A DNA stretch of 64,000 bases, taken from positions 1-64,000 of the forward strand of contig JAOUQQ010000001.1 of NCBI GenBank assembly GCA_029879245.1, read 5' to 3'. Position 1 is the stretch's first letter. The number at the start of each line of letters is the position of its first letter. The stretch comes from Chromatiales bacterium (GTDB lineage Bacteria; Pseudomonadota; Gammaproteobacteria; Thiohalomonadales; Thiohalomonadaceae). The notes under the pieces are model-generated. The model was not told where the DNA came from and ran no database searches. It saw only the letters and a program-made list of their open reading frames with translations. This document shows positions 26,617 through 35,145 of the stretch, in pieces. Position numbers and translations under genes: made by a program.

Positions 26617-27062
26617 CTGCGCCATAACTGCCACCAGCGACGTGGGGCACGCTGGTGCCAGGCGCTGTACCGCGCCTCAATACGCTCTGCCATTTTCTCG
26701 TAATTCTCCCAGCTATCCTCCACGTGGTAGATGGAGGGCTTATCCCCTACCAGAATCTCGGCATAATCACGGAAGTAGATGTCGGAGTCGTAATAGGCAA
26801 GTGCAAAGGCGTTGCCGGTGTCACTTAGATCCTCTTCGGCCAACTGGCCGTCACGCCGATCTGCCAGAAACTGCCTACCGCTATACTCACGGTTAAACAC
26901 CTCCTCCAGCTCAAACGGAAATTGTGCCACCAGCCTCTCGTTTAACAGGTTTCGATTAAGCAGCCAGGTAAAAAAGATCCCGATGTGTGTTCCACCGTTT
27001 TGCGGTGGCAGATCACTCGGGTAGTCGCCGAGATAGTGTCCATCGGCCCGATCGTAGATCAT
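26613..27062 (-). CDS. Conserved hypothetical acidic protein
   Basis: 149 residues, ATG at 27062 with GGAGGAG immediately upstream, so translation looks real. No domain that I can name with confidence. Visible features are an aromatic- and aspartate-rich body (YYDSDIYFRDYAEI), a segment HIGIFFTWLLNRNL near 27-40 that is only moderately hydrophobic, and a tryptophan/arginine-rich basic tail. No signal peptide, no cysteine pairs. It overlaps the end of cbbO by 4 bp on the opposite strand. Likely a soluble cytoplasmic protein of unknown function. Confidence 0.7.
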   Translation of the reverse strand: MIYDRADGHYLGDYPSDLPPQNGGTHIGIFFTWLLNRNLLNERLVAQFPFELEEVFNREYSGRQFLADRRDGQLAEEDLSDTGNAFALAYYDSDIYFRDYAEILVGDKPSIYHVEDSWENYEKMAERIEARYSAWHQRAPRRWWQLWRS

Positions 27063-27231
27063 TGCTCCTCCATTGCGTCGCGATTACGCCCTGACCGCAA
27101 TGGAAAAACCCTAGTACGGACAACGCCTTAATTCATTACACTACGCGGTCACTATAGGGGATTTAACAGCGGCATGCCATCTTTGCTATGGTAGCCATGC
27201 GGATCGATAATGATCCCGGGTGGGGGGAACA

Positions 27232-28530
27232 ATGCCGGCTGATCTACAGGCCACACTGATTACCAGTTTAAAGAAAAAAATCCATCGCTCGCAGCGGGAG
27301 GTCACTATCCTGTTCAGCGATATGGTCGACTCAACACGTTACTGGCACAACCGGGGAAACGTCGAGGGACGACTACTGGTTGACCGTCACAACCGTCTCC
27401 TCTTTCCGGTTATTCGCCAGTTTCGCGGCCGTATTGTAAAGACCCTGGGCGATGCGATTATGGCCATGTTCAACTCCCCTCACGACGCCCTGAATGCGGC
27501 CATCGCTATTCAGCAGGTACTGCAACTTGAGCGTGAGCGTGATGACGGTTTTGACCTCCACCTGCGAGTGGGGCTACATGTGGGTGAGGCGATTGTCGAG
27601 CACAGTGACGTCTACGGTGATGTGGTCAACGTCGCCGCACGTATCGTCAGCGAGGCGGCGGGGGATGAGATCCTCATCTCCGGGAGACTGGCGCGACGCC
27701 TTAACCGGGGGCAGTTTAGATTCAGCAAACACGGGGGCTTTATCCCCAAGGGGAAACAGCGGCGCATGGCACTGCACCTCTGCCACTGGCAGGGACATGA
27801 GGACCTCGCCAGCAGACTCAAACTGACCCCCTTCGTCCCCCTCGCCCTGCGCCAGCGCCTTGAGCTCAGTGTCTACCTGTTTGGCATCATCGGTGGCCTC
27901 TACTACCTGCACCTCAACGTTCTGCGCTATCTGCTATCCGATCACGAGTCGCTGGCGCTACTGTTTCTCAACCCGGCAGAGCAATTGCTGCACTACTGGT
28001 ATCTCACTGCCCCTGTGCTCCTCGCCATCACCTATCTGCTGTGGTGCGGGCTGGGCCTCAATACGATTCCGACGCGAACACTTAAGGCGATCAAGGGGGG
28101 CGCCTGTGGTCTGTTGCTGCTGGTGCTACTGCACAGTCTCACTATGGCCATCTCCGCGGCCCTTCCCACCTCCATCGCACATCCACTCTATGAATCGAGT
28201 CACCTGTTTGTCGAGATCCGCAGCGAGGGCGCTGCACTCAGGGCCACCCCCCACCCGCAGGCGGAGATCCTGATGCAGCTCGATCGCGGCACCCTGCTAT
28301 TACAGTCCGACATCAAGAAGGAGGGCGCGACGATCTGGAACAAGGTACTGGTCGCCGAGGGCGAATATGGCTGGGTTGAGCGTATCCGACCGGCGGCGAT
28401 GGGGGTGGCAGAAGAGCGTATCAGCTGGGCCGAAAAGTTTACCCTGCGACGACTCGATCTCCTGCTCCTTCTACTCAGCCTGCCCGCCACACTGTGGGGC
28501 TATCGCAGTTTCCACGTCACACCGCACTAA
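27232..28530 (+). CDS. N-terminal class III cyclase fused to membrane helices and a C-terminal SH3-like domain
   Basis: 432 residues. The catalytic domain comes first (about 20-190): TILFSDMVDSTRYW and VKTLGDAIMAMF carry the metal aspartates, and DVYGDVVNVAAR carries the catalytic Asn/Arg. Three hydrophobic segments follow (about 208-228, 258-280, 288-312). Next is an SH3b-like region at about 320-395 (residues ALRATPHPQAEIL through EYGWVERI), then a last membrane helix near 405-425. With the cyclase in the cytoplasm the SH3b domain would be periplasmic. Start ATG 27232 follows a GGTGGGGGG run; the GTG four codons earlier overlaps that run. The usual order, sensor before cyclase, is reversed here. 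Confidence 0.82.
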   Translation: MPADLQATLITSLKKKIHRSQREVTILFSDMVDSTRYWHNRGNVEGRLLVDRHNRLLFPVIRQFRGRIVKTLGDAIMAMFNSPHDALNAAIAIQQVLQLERERDDGFDLHLRVGLHVGEAIVEHSDVYGDVVNVAARIVSEAAGDEILISGRLARRLNRGQFRFSKHGGFIPKGKQRRMALHLCHWQGHEDLASRLKLTPFVPLALRQRLELSVYLFGIIGGLYYLHLNVLRYLLSDHESLALLFLNPAEQLLHYWYLTAPVLLAITYLLWCGLGLNTIPTRTLKAIKGGACGLLLLVLLHSLTMAISAALPTSIAHPLYESSHLFVEIRSEGAALRATPHPQAEILMQLDRGTLLLQSDIKKEGATIWNKVLVAEGEYGWVERIRPAAMGVAEERISWAEKFTLRRLDLLLLLLSLPATLWGYRSFHVTPH

Positions 28531-29648
28531 CGGCCGGGTGGCAGCTCCTTGATGTAGAGGTCGTGCTTGCTATACGGGATCTCGATCCCCTCGGCGACAA
28601 AGCGCTTGTAGATAGTCGTCAGCAGGGCATCAACCACCCGCCCGCGCAGTGATGGCTCTTCGATCCAGCCAAGCAGCTCGAAGTCGAGACTTGATGGGCC
28701 AAAGGCGCGCAACCTTACACGCGGCTCCGGGTCGGCACATATTGCCTGCTCCTCCCCTGCCGCCGCCATTAGCAGTTCACGCACCCGGTCAACATCACTA
28801 CCGTAGGCCACCCCAACTTTCACCCGAATACGGTACTTGGTATATGGCCCACCGGACTCATTGATGATCTTGGTGTTCCCCATAATGCTGTTGGGGATGG
28901 TCACCTCCACATCATCGCGGGTAAGGATGCGGGTACTGCGGATCCCGATATGGGTCACCTCACCCCGCTCACCCGAGTCGAGAACAATGTAGTCGCCGAT
29001 CTTGTAGGGGGTATCGGCGAGGATGAAGACCCCGGAGAAGAGATTGGCCAGGGTATCCTTGGCGGCAAAACCGACAGCGATACCGATAATACCGGCCGAT
29101 GCTAGCCAGGCGGTCATATCGATATGCCACGCGGTAAAGATCAGATAGACCGCCAGACCGAGGATCAGCAGCAGCGCGATATTCTGGAACAGTGGCAGGG
29201 TCTGATTTCGCACCAGGGCAAAGCGCTGCCGACTCAACGCCATGTTGCGCAACAGAAGCCGCGAGGCACGGATCAGAAAGAGTGACCAGAGGAGGATCGC
29301 GTAGCTCTGCATTACAGCAAACGCGATCACTTTTATCTGATCATCAACCTTTAAAACCGTCATCGCCGCTGCAAAACCAAGCAGGATGATGGTCTGAAAC
29401 AGCGGTGTGCTACAGAAGTTGATCAGCTGGTCATCAAGCTTGCTCTGGGTGCGTTCACTAATGCGGCGCAACACCCGCAGCAGAATGCGGTCAACCACCA
29501 GTGCCAGTAGCAGGAAGAGCCCCACTACCGCAACCGCACGTACCGCCATGTGCTCACCAAAGAAGTCGAGCAGCGGAGAGAGCTCTACCGAAATTTGGTC
29601 GATCAGGCCATTCGACTCAACAGCCGCTTCTTTAACCGGTTTTGCCAC
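28527..29648 (-). CDS. MscS-family small-conductance mechanosensitive channel
   Basis: 373-residue inner-membrane protein. About four to five hydrophobic segments in the first 190 residues lead into the pore helix region IIGIAVGFAAKDTLANLFSG (about 187-206), the MscS signature. The beta domain IGDYIVLDSGERGEVTHIGIRST and a C-terminal alpha/beta domain follow. It would open on hypo-osmotic shock. The GTG start at 29648 has little Shine-Dalgarno but lies 6 bp after the stop of the cytochrome b561 gene, suggesting co-translation. It overlaps the cyclase gene by 4 bp tail to tail. Confidence 0.9.
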   Translation of the reverse strand: MAKPVKEAAVESNGLIDQISVELSPLLDFFGEHMAVRAVAVVGLFLLLALVVDRILLRVLRRISERTQSKLDDQLINFCSTPLFQTIILLGFAAAMTVLKVDDQIKVIAFAVMQSYAILLWSLFLIRASRLLLRNMALSRQRFALVRNQTLPLFQNIALLLILGLAVYLIFTAWHIDMTAWLASAGIIGIAVGFAAKDTLANLFSGVFILADTPYKIGDYIVLDSGERGEVTHIGIRSTRILTRDDVEVTIPNSIMGNTKIINESGGPYTKYRIRVKVGVAYGSDVDRVRELLMAAAGEEQAICADPEPRVRLRAFGPSSLDFELLGWIEEPSLRGRVVDALLTTIYKRFVAEGIEIPYSKHDLYIKELPPGR

Positions 29649-29654
29649 TGGCGT

Positions 29655-30215
29655 TTACAGCATCCGCTTAAGGATATCGCTCTCGCCACCCTTGTCCTTG
29701 AGACGATGCTTTATCGCACCGGCCATGTGCAAAACAATTAATGCCAGGATGGCAAAGCCCATGATCTCATGCGCCTCGTGTGCGATTCCGCCCAGTTTCT
29801 TACTCTCGCCCACCAGCGCCGGCAACTCACCCAGGCCGAAGAAATTGATGGGATACCCCCCGGCATTCGACATAATGTAGCCACTCAGTGGCAGTGCCAC
29901 CATCAGGAGATAGAGTAACGCCTGCAGGAGTTTAACTACCTTCTGCTCTTTGGCGTCAAATACCGCCGGCAGCGCAGGCGGTGGCGAGACGCGAATCCAC
30001 ACCAGACGTACGAAGATTAGTACCAGGATTACCACGCCAAAGGATTTGTGCAGGCCGTAGAACTGGAAGGCGTACTGCTTCTGCTCCATCGTCTCTTTGG
30101 GAAGCCCGGCCATGTAGATACCAACGGCGATCAGGGTAATGATAATGGCGGCCATTACCCAGTGTAGTAGTTTCGACAGGCTGCCGTAGCTGGTAGCATT
30201 GTTTTTGAGTGGCAT
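29655..30215 (-). CDS. Cytochrome b561 (CybB family)
   Basis: 186-residue di-haem b membrane protein with four transmembrane helices. Candidate haem-ligand histidines are in LHWVMA (near 18), YGLHKSFG (near 56) and HEAHEIMG plus VLHMAGA in the last third. CybB proteins pass electrons between quinol and oxygen or superoxide at the inner membrane. First gene of a two-gene unit with mscS; divergent from the lipoprotein gene at 30368. ATG start, AGGAGGAT leader upstream. Confidence 0.9.
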   Translation of the reverse strand: MPLKNNATSYGSLSKLLHWVMAAIIITLIAVGIYMAGLPKETMEQKQYAFQFYGLHKSFGVVILVLIFVRLVWIRVSPPPALPAVFDAKEQKVVKLLQALLYLLMVALPLSGYIMSNAGGYPINFFGLGELPALVGESKKLGGIAHEAHEIMGFAILALIVLHMAGAIKHRLKDKGGESDILKRML

Positions 30216-30367
30216 GTTCTATCCTCCTGCTCCTGTTATTTGTGCTAATCCTACCCGATTCCGGTGGCAACAGGCCATAGCCATATCAAATATCTATTTT
30301 TTATTGAAAACAACAGGTTGTACAATCTCCAAATTCCCTCTTATGACTCATCATTACCGGAGAAGAC

Positions 30368-30754
30368 ATGAAATATCTAATTGCCCTGTCGCTAGCACTA
30401 CTGCTTAGCGGTTGCACGACAAAACCCAATGACGAAATGATCGCCCAACAGGTAACGCAACAGCGCCTGCAACAGTATGGTGATCACATCTTCGAGGTGA
30501 TTAACTTCAGAAAGGTGAATGGTTTTCCCCGCAGCGATAACAATTACGAGGCAGAAGTGGAGTACGATCTGCGATTTCTTATCGATTTGAAGGATGTCAC
30601 TGCATCTAGCGACAACATAATTAGTGCCGGTATCGAAACCGCCGCACTGTCACTGGCCTACGGTAACTTCAAACAGGGTGACATCATCCACAAGAAGGAA
30701 CGGGTTAAATTTATTCTTTCAGAAAAGGGGTGGATGATCGACCCCCAGAAATAA
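30368..30754 (+). CDS. Small lipoprotein of unknown function
   Basis: 128 residues with a lipoprotein signal: MKYLIALSLALLLSGC, with the lipobox LLSGC and Cys16. Residue +2 is threonine, so outer-membrane sorting is expected. The mature part has alternating polar and hydrophobic residues consistent with a beta-rich fold (EVEYDLRFLIDL, KKERVKFILSEKGW). The ATG follows CGGAGAAGAC. Convergent with the DegP/Q-type protease gene. I do not recognise the family beyond its lipoprotein nature. Confidence 0.8.
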   Translation: MKYLIALSLALLLSGCTTKPNDEMIAQQVTQQRLQQYGDHIFEVINFRKVNGFPRSDNNYEAEVEYDLRFLIDLKDVTASSDNIISAGIETAALSLAYGNFKQGDIIHKKERVKFILSEKGWMIDPQK

Positions 30755-30761
30755 GCAACAC

Positions 30762-30786
30762 CTGCCGGGGCCATTGCCCCCGGCAG
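30762..30786. terminator. GC-rich hairpin between convergent genes
   Basis: CTGCCGGGG and CCCCGGCAG pair perfectly (9 bp) around a 7-base loop, between the lipoprotein stop and the protease stop at 30792. There is no clear T tract on either side, so it may act as a bidirectional hairpin or RNA end stabiliser. Confidence 0.5.
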
Positions 30787-30791
30787 TCACG

Positions 30792-32138
30792 TTACTTCAG
30801 GATCAGATAAAGCGCCCCGTTTCTGCGCTGAATATTGAGCAGTAGCGCCTCATCCGGATCGACAATCTCTTTCATCTGCTGCAGATTTTTCACCTCACGC
30901 CGATTGACCTGGGCGATCACATCTCCCTTGCGCAGGCCTGAACGCATAGCCGGGCTACCTGCTGCGACATCGGCCACCACCACACCCTCGACCAGTCCGC
31001 GCTCAGTCTGCTCGGCGACATTAACCAGCACCGCCCCGATGAGACGCTGATGGAGCTTCTCCCCATCGACGGAGACCACTTCAGGCTGTTCAATCACAGC
31101 GCGTATACGCTTCTCCTTACCGTTACGCAGGATTCGCATCTCTATTTTTTCACCGATCCGCAGCAGTCCGATGCGGTTGCGCACATCAGATGCGTCCTTA
31201 ATCGGACGCTCATTGATATGGGTGATCACATCTCCAATCTTTAAACCGGCCTTTTCTGCGGGCGAACCGCTACTGACCTGGGTCACCACGGCTCCCTTGT
31301 GCAATTTGATGTCGAAGGCGGCGGCCAGATCCGGGGTCAGATCCTGTGCCTGTGCCCCCATCGCGCCACGTTGTACCTCCCCGTGTTCGATCAACTGATC
31401 CATGATCTCGCGCGCCATATTGATCGGGATGGCAAAACCAATACCGACATTTCCTCCACTCTTGGAGAGGATCGCGGTATTGATCCCAACCAGCTCACCA
31501 CGCAGGTTGACCAGGGCACCGCCAGAGTTGCCCGGATTGATAGAGGCGTCGGTCTGGATAAAATCCTCATAGCCCTCAATCCCCAACCCTGAGCGCCCCA
31601 GGGCAGAGATGATTCCGGAGGTGACGGTCTGTCCCAGACCGAAGGGGTTGCCAATTGCCACCACGAAGTCGCCGACGCGCAGTTTGTCCGAATTGCTCAT
31701 CGGCAATGCCGCCAGACCACCGTTATCCACCTTAAGGATCGCGATGTCGGTCTCCGGGTCGGTACCGATAAGGGTCGCCTTAAGGGTTTGACCATCGTGC
31801 AGATTAACCTCGATTTCATCGGCACCATCGATCACGTGGTGGTTGGTAATGACATAACCGCGTTTACCATCCACTACGACGCCGGAACCCAGACTCTGTT
31901 CTACACGTTCACGCGGTTGCTCAGGGGCATTGAAAAAGTGGCGGAAAAAGGGATCGGCAAGTAACGGACTCTGACGAACCGCAACCCGGGTACGGGTGAA
32001 GATATTGACCACCGAGGGGATCGTCTGCTCAAGCATCGGCGCCAGAGTTGGCAGAGAGTTGCCCTGCGAGTCGTAGTTGGGAAGTGCCGCCTCAGCAGAG
32101 AGGGTAAACATTATCAGTAATGAAAGCAGGTAGCGCAT
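30792..32138 (-). CDS. degQ: Periplasmic DegP/DegQ-family serine protease-chaperone
   Basis: 448 residues starting at ATG 32138 (AGGAGAG upstream). Signal peptide of about 18 residues ending near AEA. The trypsin-like domain carries the triad His in VITNHHVIDG, Asp in DPETDIAILKV and Ser in NPGNSGGAL. Two PDZ domains follow (about 255-345 and 360-448), with GSPAEKAGLKIGDVI and GSPAMRSGLRKGDVI. This is the DegP/DegQ layout for degrading or holding misfolded periplasmic proteins. It starts 63 bp downstream of the OmpA-like gene on the same strand. DegP versus DegQ is not resolvable here. Confidence 0.93.
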   Translation of the reverse strand: MRYLLSLLIMFTLSAEAALPNYDSQGNSLPTLAPMLEQTIPSVVNIFTRTRVAVRQSPLLADPFFRHFFNAPEQPRERVEQSLGSGVVVDGKRGYVITNHHVIDGADEIEVNLHDGQTLKATLIGTDPETDIAILKVDNGGLAALPMSNSDKLRVGDFVVAIGNPFGLGQTVTSGIISALGRSGLGIEGYEDFIQTDASINPGNSGGALVNLRGELVGINTAILSKSGGNVGIGFAIPINMAREIMDQLIEHGEVQRGAMGAQAQDLTPDLAAAFDIKLHKGAVVTQVSSGSPAEKAGLKIGDVITHINERPIKDASDVRNRIGLLRIGEKIEMRILRNGKEKRIRAVIEQPEVVSVDGEKLHQRLIGAVLVNVAEQTERGLVEGVVVADVAAGSPAMRSGLRKGDVIAQVNRREVKNLQQMKEIVDPDEALLLNIQRRNGALYLILK

Positions 32139-32200
32139 GGTCTCTCCTGTTGTTATTAATTTGCCGGCTGGCACTAGAGACCATGCCCTGAGGTGAGAGT

Positions 32201-33238
32201 TCACTTCGCCTCGACGATTTCCAGCTCAATGCGACGATTTTTTGCCCTGCCCTCACGACTCTTATTACTGGCCCGTGGACGATGCGGGCCAAAGGCCTGG
32301 GACTCTAAACGCTCGCCAGGAAAACCGTTGCTAATCATCTCATGGATCACCGCAAGTGAACGGGCCGAAGAGAGTTCCCAGTTGGTAAGAAACTTTTTCT
32401 TCAGACCACTCTTGATGGGCGTGTCATCGGTATGACCGCTCACGATCACCGAGACACCCGGCCTCTTCATCAAACCGCGAGCAATACGCGCAATCAGTCT
32501 CTTACCACGTGGTGAGAGCTCACTGCTGCCAATCGGGAAGAGCACCGTCTCTGCCAGGGTGACGCGCACCCCCGACTGCCGCTGCTCCAGTTGCACCTCA
32601 CTCTCACCCTCCTCCCTCTGCTGCTGTAGTGACTCCTGCACTGCCGTAAAGGTGGCGTGGGAGCGTGGACGATAGGCGATCTCGAAGATAAGGTCGTTTA
32701 CCTTTTTTCCGTAAAAGGCGAGGGTATTGTGGCGCTGCACCCAGTCACCGGGGCGGTTCGCGGTGTAAGAGACAATCTCAAAATTGGCGGGAACGACCCA
32801 GACATAGACAAACTGATCAAAATCACCCGGTTTGGTCCAGTAGCCGAAGTGGCCATCGTCACGTCGCTCATCCGTGGCACTGCGAAAGCGATACACACCC
32901 TTTTTATCCTGCTCCACCTCACCGGCCCAGCTACCCGGCTGTATCAGTGCGTAGTCAGACTGCGAGAAACGCAGCAAATTGGCATTGGCATCACTCTGTG
33001 TGTCCCACTTGAAATCGTTCGGATAGATGTAGAGGTAGTCATCCAGCGTATGCTCTTTTTTCAGATAGAGGTCATAGCTGGGAAAATCGGTGCGGGCCGT
33101 GCTGTATGAAAAGTAGTGGCGCCCATCCTCCTGCAGAAATATCACCGTCTCCTTCACCACCTCAGCACTCGCTTTCCCAGCGGCAAGGAGTAGTAAAATG
33201 CTAACCACATAGAGGGGGGTGAATCTTCTCTTCAACAT
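32201..33238 (-). CDS. OmpA-family cell-envelope protein
   Basis: 345 residues: signal peptide (about 1-25, ending ASA), a unique N-terminal domain rich in aromatic residues (about 26-215), and a C-terminal OmpA-like peptidoglycan-binding domain from about 225. The OmpA domain holds FPIGSSELSPRGKR, VSGHTDDTPIKS and the conserved NWELSSARSLAV, and its end carries SREGRAKNRRIELEI. It should sit in the periplasm or outer membrane and grip peptidoglycan. The N-terminal domain is not one I recognise. ATG at 33238; followed by the DegQ-like gene on the same strand. Confidence 0.88.
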   Translation of the reverse strand: MLKRRFTPLYVVSILLLLAAGKASAEVVKETVIFLQEDGRHYFSYSTARTDFPSYDLYLKKEHTLDDYLYIYPNDFKWDTQSDANANLLRFSQSDYALIQPGSWAGEVEQDKKGVYRFRSATDERRDDGHFGYWTKPGDFDQFVYVWVVPANFEIVSYTANRPGDWVQRHNTLAFYGKKVNDLIFEIAYRPRSHATFTAVQESLQQQREEGESEVQLEQRQSGVRVTLAETVLFPIGSSELSPRGKRLIARIARGLMKRPGVSVIVSGHTDDTPIKSGLKKKFLTNWELSSARSLAVIHEMISNGFPGERLESQAFGPHRPRASNKSREGRAKNRRIELEIVEAK

Positions 33239-33275
33239 AACGCCACCTAATCTTTATTCTGCATCATATCGACAA

Positions 33276-33989
33276 TCAGGCTTCAGGAACAATCTCAGTT
33301 ACCCTTAATACATCCCTGATAATCTCAAAACGGACATCGAACTCATAGAAGTGGACACCGCCTCGAAAGCCCCCCTCATCATTAACCCGGTACGCCGGAC
33401 GGGGGTCATAAGCGAGGCTCTCCGATATTAGCCGCCGCAACTGAGGGCAACTCTCCTCATAACTCACAAGCGTCTCATCGGCCTGCTCACTGAAGATCAC
33501 CTCCAGTCGCCGCCCTGGTACAGAGGTGGCGAAACCGCCTATGGCATCGGGGAGACTGTCCACATAGGGGATATAGGGCTTGATATCGATCACAGGCGTT
33601 CCCTCAAGGAGATCGGCGCCAATCAGGTGAAGTATCACCCCCTTTTCATTCGCCTCTATCCCGGCAAGCTCTACCACCGAGAGGCCCAGAGGATTAGGGC
33701 GGTGGGTGGAGCGGCTGGCAAAGACACCGACCTTCTCGTTGCCCCCCAGGCGCGGCGGCCTGACCATAGGTGACCACTTGCCCGACTCGACTGCGTGAAA
33801 GATAAAACTGACCCAGATATGGGAGAAGCCCTCCAGCCCCTTTACTGCCTCGACACGATTATAGGGCGTCAATAGCTCCAGGGTAGCGGTGGCTGCTGAG
33901 ACCAATCCCGGCTGACGAGGTATACCGAACTTCTCCCGATAACAGGAGTGCACAACGCCAATTACATCAAAGGTGTAACGCTCTTCCAT
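33276..33989 (-). CDS. trmO: tRNA m6t6A37 methyltransferase TrmO (TsaA/YaeB, UPF0066)
   Basis: TrmO methylates t6A at position 37 of certain tRNAs using SAM. The 237-residue protein begins FDVIGVVHSCYREKFGIPRQ, has SHIWVSFIFHA and the diagnostic HRPNPLGLSVVEL, and has normal length. The C-terminal TsaA-associated segment ends near LRVTEIVPEA. ATG 33989 is used; the TTG four codons earlier is weaker. Convergent or co-directional neighbours are unrelated in function. Confidence 0.92.
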   Translation of the reverse strand: MEERYTFDVIGVVHSCYREKFGIPRQPGLVSAATATLELLTPYNRVEAVKGLEGFSHIWVSFIFHAVESGKWSPMVRPPRLGGNEKVGVFASRSTHRPNPLGLSVVELAGIEANEKGVILHLIGADLLEGTPVIDIKPYIPYVDSLPDAIGGFATSVPGRRLEVIFSEQADETLVSYEESCPQLRRLISESLAYDPRPAYRVNDEGGFRGGVHFYEFDVRFEIIRDVLRVTEIVPEA

Positions 33990-34045
33990 CCCCCGCCCCA
34001 AAAAAATGGCCCGCGAGGGGCCATTTTGTCACATTCACCGCAGTA

Positions 34046-34945
34046 TCAGGCAATATCCACCGGCTCAATGTCCGGGGCATCACCACCCTTTCTCTCCCGC
34101 TCTGCCTGCAACTCCTCCAGCGACTTATCGGTTCGACCGATGCGGGCATCAAGAGCCCCATCCCTCATCGCAATGGTCTCCTCAGCAAACAGCACCTGCT
34201 TGAGAAAGCGATAGCTAAACTCCAGCAACGCCACATCATCCTTCTCGAAGGTGGCGTACTCCTCTTCGCTCACATCGAAGCTGGACTTGAAGCCATCACT
34301 GTTGATGAAGAGGCGGAAACGATCGATGTCGTAGCAGGCCATGAAGAAGAGCTGCAGCGAGCGCTTGGAGGGCTTGCCCACCGCAGGTCCCGTCGACTTC
34401 TTCTTCAGAATGAGTTGACGCCAGCCGTGGCCGTATTTGTCGTACTCCTCCAGCCCCTGCTCCTGGCGGTACTCGTCGATGGTCAGTTTGCGATCCTCGA
34501 GGTGGCCCATGCAGTGCGGCTCCTTCACTACCGCAAAGGCGGTGCGATCCACGTATTCATCCTGCTTACGCTGTGAGACCAGACCGACCGGGTAGTAGCG
34601 ACAGGCGGTGGGGCGGTCCTCGTAGACGCTGCACCCCTCATCCACCATGAACTGGCAGGCGGTGCCATTCTCCACCGGCTTGAACTTCACCCCGGCCATA
34701 CCCTCCCTCTCCATCTCATAGGGGAAGCTATAGTTGAGCAGGAACTCATCAGAGTTCATCCCCAGACGGTTTTTCAGGCGGATGATGTCGTAGGGGGTCA
34801 GCGAGATGTCGATGTTGCTGCAGCAGGCATTGAAGCACTTGATATCCTTGTGGCAACGGAACGAGATCACCTTGCTGCCGTCGAACAGCTCCGGTACCAC
34901 CGGGCTGGCGGGAAAGGGGGATTGTGAAATATCGATATCGGACAT
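34046..34945 (-). CDS. YkgJ-family cysteine cluster protein
   Basis: 299 residues with the YkgJ/Fe-S or zinc cysteine signature: C31, C37, C41 and C42 in RCHKDIKCFNACC, followed by C-x-F-x-x-DEGCSVYEDRPTACRYYP near 98-120. These cysteines probably bind a metal or an Fe-S cluster. The rest is charged, with a C-terminal tail lacking predicted structure. Start ATG 34945 is preceded by GAGGAAG at good spacing. It lies about 100 bp beyond the aprBA terminator, on the same strand. The family's function is not established. Confidence 0.85.
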   Translation of the reverse strand: MSDIDISQSPFPASPVVPELFDGSKVISFRCHKDIKCFNACCSNIDISLTPYDIIRLKNRLGMNSDEFLLNYSFPYEMEREGMAGVKFKPVENGTACQFMVDEGCSVYEDRPTACRYYPVGLVSQRKQDEYVDRTAFAVVKEPHCMGHLEDRKLTIDEYRQEQGLEEYDKYGHGWRQLILKKKSTGPAVGKPSKRSLQLFFMACYDIDRFRLFINSDGFKSSFDVSEEEYATFEKDDVALLEFSYRFLKQVLFAEETIAMRDGALDARIGRTDKSLEELQAERERKGGDAPDIEPVDIA

Positions 34946-35085
34946 CGTGGGCACTTCCTCGAAAAACTCATCGGTTACGCGTAGACGGGCAAGGATATAG
35001 TGTCTCGCCCGATACGGCTACCCCAACAAGGAGGGGTCTCCGGCGGTCTGCCGCTCCGGCAGCAGATCGCCGCAAATCTCTCCAC

Positions 35086-35121
35086 TGGAAAAGAAACCGG
35101 GCGCACGAGGCGCCCGGCTCT
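35086..35121 (-). terminator. Rho-independent terminator of aprBA
   Basis: On the minus strand, CCGGGCGC-CTCGT-GCGCCCGG is followed by TTTCTTTTCC. It lies about 25 bp after the aprA stop, so aprBA ends before the YkgJ-type gene. Confidence 0.8.
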
Positions 35122-35145
35122 TTACTTCGCTGTGAAGCTTACTGC

